A stretch of DNA of 8,444 nt from Eubacteriales bacterium (lineage in GTDB: Bacteria > Bacillota > Clostridia > Oscillospirales > CAG-272), in NCBI GenBank assembly GCA_028709565.1, contig JAQVWU010000109.1, positions 1 to 8,444 on the forward strand, given 5' to 3'. Below, piece after piece: positions 6,208-8,444 of this stretch. The translations under genes and the position numbers were made by a program. How positions within the stretch are numbered: position 1 is the stretch's first letter; the number at the start of each line of letters is the position of its first letter. The notes below the pieces were generated by a model. That model searched no databases and was not told the DNA's origin. It saw nothing but the letters and a program-made list of their open reading frames with translations.

Positions 6208-6600
6208 TTATAGGCTTTCCTCCGTTGTATAATTATCCCTTCGTATGAGGAGCCCCTTCATGGTATCTCCGCTGTTGTGGACCTGCATAATCAGCCGTAT
6301 TTCGTCCTCACCGCATCCGATAAGTATTTTGATTTCGCTGTCCCTTCTGAACAGGTCCACCGTGCAGATAACGGCGTCAATCGCTCTGCCGCCCGAACCC
6401 TTCCAGACGTCGATTCCCCCGCCGTCCATTGACGATGTATTTTCCAGATAACCGTAGTCGACGGGGTATATCAGCCGTGTATTCCTCGGATGACGGCTGC
6501 CCGCCGGGCGGTCGATGACAATCTTCGATTCCGCGGTTAGCCGGTCGAGGGCTGCCCAAAATGAATCGGGACAATAATAAAATTCTTCCGTTCTATCCAT
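6208..6600 (-). CDS. Family I inorganic pyrophosphatase-like protein
   Basis: The 130-residue product shows the central family I pyrophosphatase block: VIDRPAGSRHPR (28-39), then LIYPVDYGYLENTSSMDGGG (43-62) and ID. This aligns with the classical YP-x-NYGY ... DGDPxD signature, and AVICTVDLFRRDSEIKILIG (76-95) takes the place of the downstream metal-binding strand. Relative to the E. coli enzyme, the middle Asp of DxDxxD (Asp67 there) is Gly61 here, while the flanking aspartates are Asp59 and Asp64. At 130 residues it is also shorter than the usual ~175. It may hydrolyse pyrophosphate weakly, act on another phosphate compound, or be non-catalytic. The start at 6600 is firm: GGGAGGAGG (6608-6616) lies seven bases upstream, and the longer frame to 6642 would run into the -10 box of the promoter. 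This is the first gene of the minus-strand run. Confidence 0.78.
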   Translation of the reverse strand: MDRTEEFYYCPDSFWAALDRLTAESKIVIDRPAGSRHPRNTRLIYPVDYGYLENTSSMDGGGIDVWKGSGGRAIDAVICTVDLFRRDSEIKILIGCGEDEIRLIMQVHNSGDTMKGLLIRRDNYTTEESL

Positions 6601-6630
6601 GCCGTGTCCTCCTCCCTGTTTTTTGATTAC

Positions 6631-6659
6631 AGTATACATCATAAAGACGCGTTTGACAA
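6631..6659 (-). promoter_or_regulatory. Sigma-A promoter heading the minus-strand gene run
   Basis: Read on the minus strand, TTGTCA (6654-6659) and TATACT (6631-6636) are separated by exactly 17 bases. Each is one mismatch from consensus. Transcription should begin near 6624, giving a leader of about 24 bases with the GGGAGGAGG site just before ATG 6600. It is the only strong minus-strand promoter I find in the block, which supports a long co-transcript towards position 1. Confidence 0.82.
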
Positions 6660-7022
6660 GTAAAAAATTCCGGATAAGCGTTATATCTTATCAATAAACC
6701 GATATTGTGTAACATGACCCGGTTGGTGCTATTTGCTTTTAAATTAAGAATTCCGGCTTCTTTTAATATAGCCATTACTTTACAAACATAAGAATTGTCA
6801 ATTACTCTTCCGAATCTGTTCCAACTCTGTTCGGAAGAGTATCTTTTTGTAACTGTGTTTTATAATATAAATAAGTAAAGTAAGAGACAAAGTCAGAAAT
6901 TAGTATAAAATTCATTGTATGAATAACATATCACAAAAATATTGCTTACTCGATAATTACATAAAGCATAAACACGTGAATAAGAGAATGAACACCTATC
7001 TATTACCATTTCTCAATTCGGA
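6660..7022. other. AT-rich divergent intergenic region without a convincing gene
   Basis: About 360 bases separate the minus-strand promoter from the plus-strand promoter of the secreted protein. The DNA is much more AT-rich than the flanking genes. Stop codons are frequent in all frames. The longest frame (minus, starting 6775) has no ribosome binding site and runs through the promoter. The only structured element is the hairpin at 6803-6848. I see no tRNA, repeat array or obvious riboswitch. It may hold operators for the two divergent promoters or a small RNA ending at the hairpin, but neither is demonstrated. Confidence 0.6.
6803..6848 (+). terminator. Intrinsic-terminator-like hairpin with no gene in front of it
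   Basis: A perfect 12-bp inverted repeat pairs TACTCTTCCGAA (6803-6814) with TTCGGAAGAGTA (6830-6841) around a 15-base loop. It is followed at once by TCTTTTT on the plus strand, which is the layout of a rho-independent terminator. The reverse strand has no U-run after the stem, so it is directional. The nearest upstream plus-strand gene is outside this window or absent, since everything to the left is minus-strand. It may end a small RNA or antisense transcript, or be a relic. The symmetric arms could alternatively be a protein-binding site. Confidence 0.6.
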
Positions 7023-7051
7023 TTGACTTTTATTAAAAAATAGTGTATAAT
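7023..7051 (+). promoter_or_regulatory. Sigma-A promoter of the secreted CBM9-like protein
   Basis: TTGACT (7023-7028) and a perfect TATAAT (7046-7051) are spaced by 17 bases. Predicted initiation near 7058 leaves a short leader carrying GAGGT (7071-7075) six bases before ATG 7082. The near-consensus elements suggest strong, largely unregulated expression. I see no clear operator or catabolite-control site overlapping it. Confidence 0.87.
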
Positions 7052-7081
7052 AGACAAAATAATAAAAAACGAGGTAAAACG

Positions 7082-7978
7082 ATGAAAAAACTTTTGGTAT
7101 TCGTAATGACCGCCGTTTTGCTGCTTAGCTTGTTTACGGTTAACGTATCGGCAGCAGAACTCAGCATTCCAAAGGCGCTCACCGCTCCGGTTATCGATGG
7201 CAGCATTAATGCCGACGAGTGGGCAAACGCGCTGACAATCGACATGAATCAGGACAGCCTTAACTGGGTAGCCAGTGTCAATCCTTCATCCGGCAATTCG
7301 ACGTTCTATTTTATGTGGGACAGCGATTATGTTTATTTCGCGGCTGATGTCAAGGACACCACCGCTTCGGATATTGTTCCCGCCTTCGGCGCGGCGCTCA
7401 ACTCCGGTGACGGGACCCAGTGGGCAATATACGGCATGGATTCGACCGAAGGCACAGACGCCGGCGAACAGATGCTCTTCATATCCATTCACCCCAAGAC
7501 CGATTCCGGCGACCCCGATGTTTACGAACATTTTAATCTCATGAGCCAGGTTTCCGACGCCAAAATCGCATCGGCAGTCAACGACTCTGCATATACCCTC
7601 GAGTGCGCCATGCCCTTCTCGACCTTTGCCGCAGCCTATGACAACGGTTTTATCAATGAGATAAAGGGCGTTGCCGGCCAGCAGTGGAAGATGGACCTGG
7701 TTATCATGGATGCCGACGGTTCCGACCAGTCCCTGGGCACCAACGCCGCATGGTTTGACCCCAGCACTTCGAATGTTTACACCCTCTCCGACACGGGCGC
7801 CGGTATTGATCCCGCTCCCGCAGCCGAAGAAACAGGCGCAGCAGACACCGAATCCGAAACACCCGCGACCGACGCTCCCGCGACAGCTCCCCAGACGGCC
7901 GACATGAAAATCGCATCGGCATCCGCGGTTCTGCTTGCCTGCGCCGCCGCAGTTATACTGTTAAAGAAAAAGAGATAA
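7082..7978 (+). CDS. Secreted, wall- or membrane-anchored CBM9/DOMON-like protein
   Basis: The 298-residue protein starts with a Sec signal peptide: MKK, a hydrophobic core through about residue 20, and a probable cut after VSA or VSAA near 24-25. Residues about 27-235 resemble the family 9 carbohydrate-binding / DOMON-like beta-sandwich. The opening PVIDGSINADEWANAL and the strand FYFMWDSDYVYFAADVKD, followed by further alternating strands, are typical. A low-complexity Ala/Pro/Thr/Glu spacer (about 243-268) leads to APQTAD, a hydrophobic helix (277-294) and KKKR. This is the layout of an LPxTG sortase signal but with a variant motif. If it is not sorted, the tail would anchor it in the membrane. 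A glycan- or ligand-binding surface role is likely; no catalytic domain is present. The start at 7082 is set by GAGGT and by the promoter; the in-frame GTG 7043 lies inside the promoter. It is monocistronic, with its own terminator. Confidence 0.83.
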   Translation: MKKLLVFVMTAVLLLSLFTVNVSAAELSIPKALTAPVIDGSINADEWANALTIDMNQDSLNWVASVNPSSGNSTFYFMWDSDYVYFAADVKDTTASDIVPAFGAALNSGDGTQWAIYGMDSTEGTDAGEQMLFISIHPKTDSGDPDVYEHFNLMSQVSDAKIASAVNDSAYTLECAMPFSTFAAAYDNGFINEIKGVAGQQWKMDLVIMDADGSDQSLGTNAAWFDPSTSNVYTLSDTGAGIDPAPAAEETGAADTESETPATDAPATAPQTADMKIASASAVLLACAAAVILLKKKR

Positions 7979-8000
7979 ATAACGGCTATATACATATCAG

Positions 8001-8039
8001 GGACATGCCCGCTCAGGCGTGTCCTTTTTATTTATTTTA
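8001..8039 (+). terminator. Rho-independent terminator of the secreted protein gene
   Basis: GGACATGCC (8001-8009) pairs with GGCGTGTCC (8016-8024), nine pairs including one G-U, around a six-base loop. The T-rich tail TTTTTATTTATTTT follows directly. It lies 22 bases after the stop codon and just ahead of the next promoter, so the two plus-strand genes are transcribed separately. Confidence 0.9.
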
Positions 8040-8043
8040 TGCA

Positions 8044-8072
8044 TTGACACATATGGGGAAATATGTTACAAT
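8044..8072 (+). promoter_or_regulatory. Sigma-A promoter (extended -10) of the DUF1292 gene
   Basis: A perfect TTGACA (8044-8049) and TACAAT (8067-8072) are 17 bases apart, and TG at 8064-8065 gives a TGn extension of the -10 box. Initiation is expected near 8079, which leaves a leader of about 35 bases with AGGGGG (8098-8103) before ATG 8114. Confidence 0.86.
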
Positions 8073-8113
8073 GACTGGCCGCAGTATAAATAACGACAGG
8101 GGGAATAACCGAT

Positions 8114-8413
8114 ATGAACGATATGGATGAGGAAATGTTCGATAACGACGCCGAAGATACCGAAGATATTATTATATTAACCGATGAGGACGGCAATGAT
8201 TACGAATTTGAGTGGATTGACTCAATTGCCGTGAAGGACAACCGTTATATAGTGGTCTTACCCGTCGAAGAAGAACCGGCAGACGAAGTTTTAATCCTGA
8301 AATTCTGTATTGAAGAAGAGGCTTTTGTGCCGATAGAAGACAAAAGCGAGTCAGACAACATATTTGAGCTTTTCATGGAGCGGAACAAAGAATATTATGA
8401 CTTTACAGACTGA
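8114..8413 (+). CDS. DUF1292 family acidic protein
   Basis: This is a 99-residue, strongly acidic protein with about 35 Asp or Glu residues. It matches the DUF1292 family common in Firmicutes. An acidic N-terminus (1-18) is followed by the signature DIIILTDEDGNDYEFEWIDS (18-37), a YIVVLPVEE strand (44-52), a DEVLILKFCIEEEAFVPIED segment (57-76) and a C-terminal helix IFELFMERNKEYY. The family is thought to be cytoplasmic and has no established function that I know of; in some genomes it is next to yrzL/ruvX-type genes, which are not seen here. The start ATG 8114 has an AGGGGG site ten bases upstream. It has its own promoter, and no terminator is visible in the 31 bases left after the stop, so the transcript may continue past the window. 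Confidence 0.9.
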   Translation: MNDMDEEMFDNDAEDTEDIIILTDEDGNDYEFEWIDSIAVKDNRYIVVLPVEEEPADEVLILKFCIEEEAFVPIEDKSESDNIFELFMERNKEYYDFTD

Positions 8414-8444
8414 ATAAAACAACACAGCAAGGCATACCCGTTTG

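Noticed and set aside
6653..6688. TTGACA on the plus strand at 6653-6658 as a promoter for a small RNA ending at the 6803-6848 hairpin
   Set aside because: The only -10-like sequence (TATATC, 6683-6688) is 24 bases away, too far for sigma-A. The TTGACA is better explained as overlap with the minus-strand -35 box.
6593..6775. A 60-codon minus-strand open frame upstream of the pyrophosphatase-like gene
   Set aside because: It runs through the -35 and -10 boxes and the ribosome site of the next gene, has no ribosome site of its own, and encodes nothing recognisable.
7043..7081. An upstream in-frame GTG start for the secreted protein
   Set aside because: The GTG overlaps the -10 box, so it would not be in the transcript, and it would bury the signal peptide behind extra charged residues.

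Overview
The window looks like chromosome from a low-to-mid GC Gram-positive anaerobe of the class Clostridia, probably near Oscillospirales. The grounds are strong GGAGG-type ribosome binding sites, sigma-A promoters with 17-bp spacers, AT-rich intergenic DNA against GC-richer genes, and a protein set typical of that group: a DUF1292 acidic protein, a DUF3795 Cys-rich protein, an SPL-type radical SAM protein and a secreted protein with a wall-sorting-like tail. I see no rRNA, tRNA, CRISPR array, transposase or phage structural gene.

Left block, positions 1 to about 6660, minus strand. Ten genes run in one direction with overlaps or gaps of at most 48 bases and no visible internal terminator. 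A single good sigma-A promoter (6631-6659) sits at their head. In transcription order they are: a family I pyrophosphatase-like protein, a class I SAM-dependent methyltransferase, a small HExxH metallopeptidase-like protein, an AlkZ/YcaQ-like winged-helix protein, a Cof-type HAD phosphatase, a Cys-rich DUF3795 protein, an SPL-like radical SAM protein ending in a sliding-clamp-like motif, a stand-alone GyrI-like effector-binding protein, and two unrecognised proteins. The last of these runs off the window edge.

Middle, 6660 to 7022. This is an AT-rich divergent intergenic region with no convincing gene. It holds one near-perfect intrinsic-terminator-like hairpin (6803-6848) reading in the plus direction, with no plus-strand gene in front of it.

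Right block, plus strand. There are two separately transcribed genes. The first is a secreted CBM9/DOMON-like protein with a signal peptide and a C-terminal Pro/Ala/Thr spacer, PQTAD motif, hydrophobic segment and basic tail; it has its own promoter and terminator. The second is a very acidic DUF1292 protein with its own extended -10 promoter.

How they fit together: the long minus-strand run mixes candidate DNA-lesion handling proteins (AlkZ-like, SPL-like) with small-molecule housekeeping functions (pyrophosphatase-like, methyltransferase, HAD). A shared transcript is well supported by the layout, but a shared pathway is only inference. Nothing here is a clear-cut new system. The points most worth a second look are the clamp-motif radical SAM protein beside an AlkZ-like protein, the altered pyrophosphatase active site, the variant sorting motif and the orphan hairpin.
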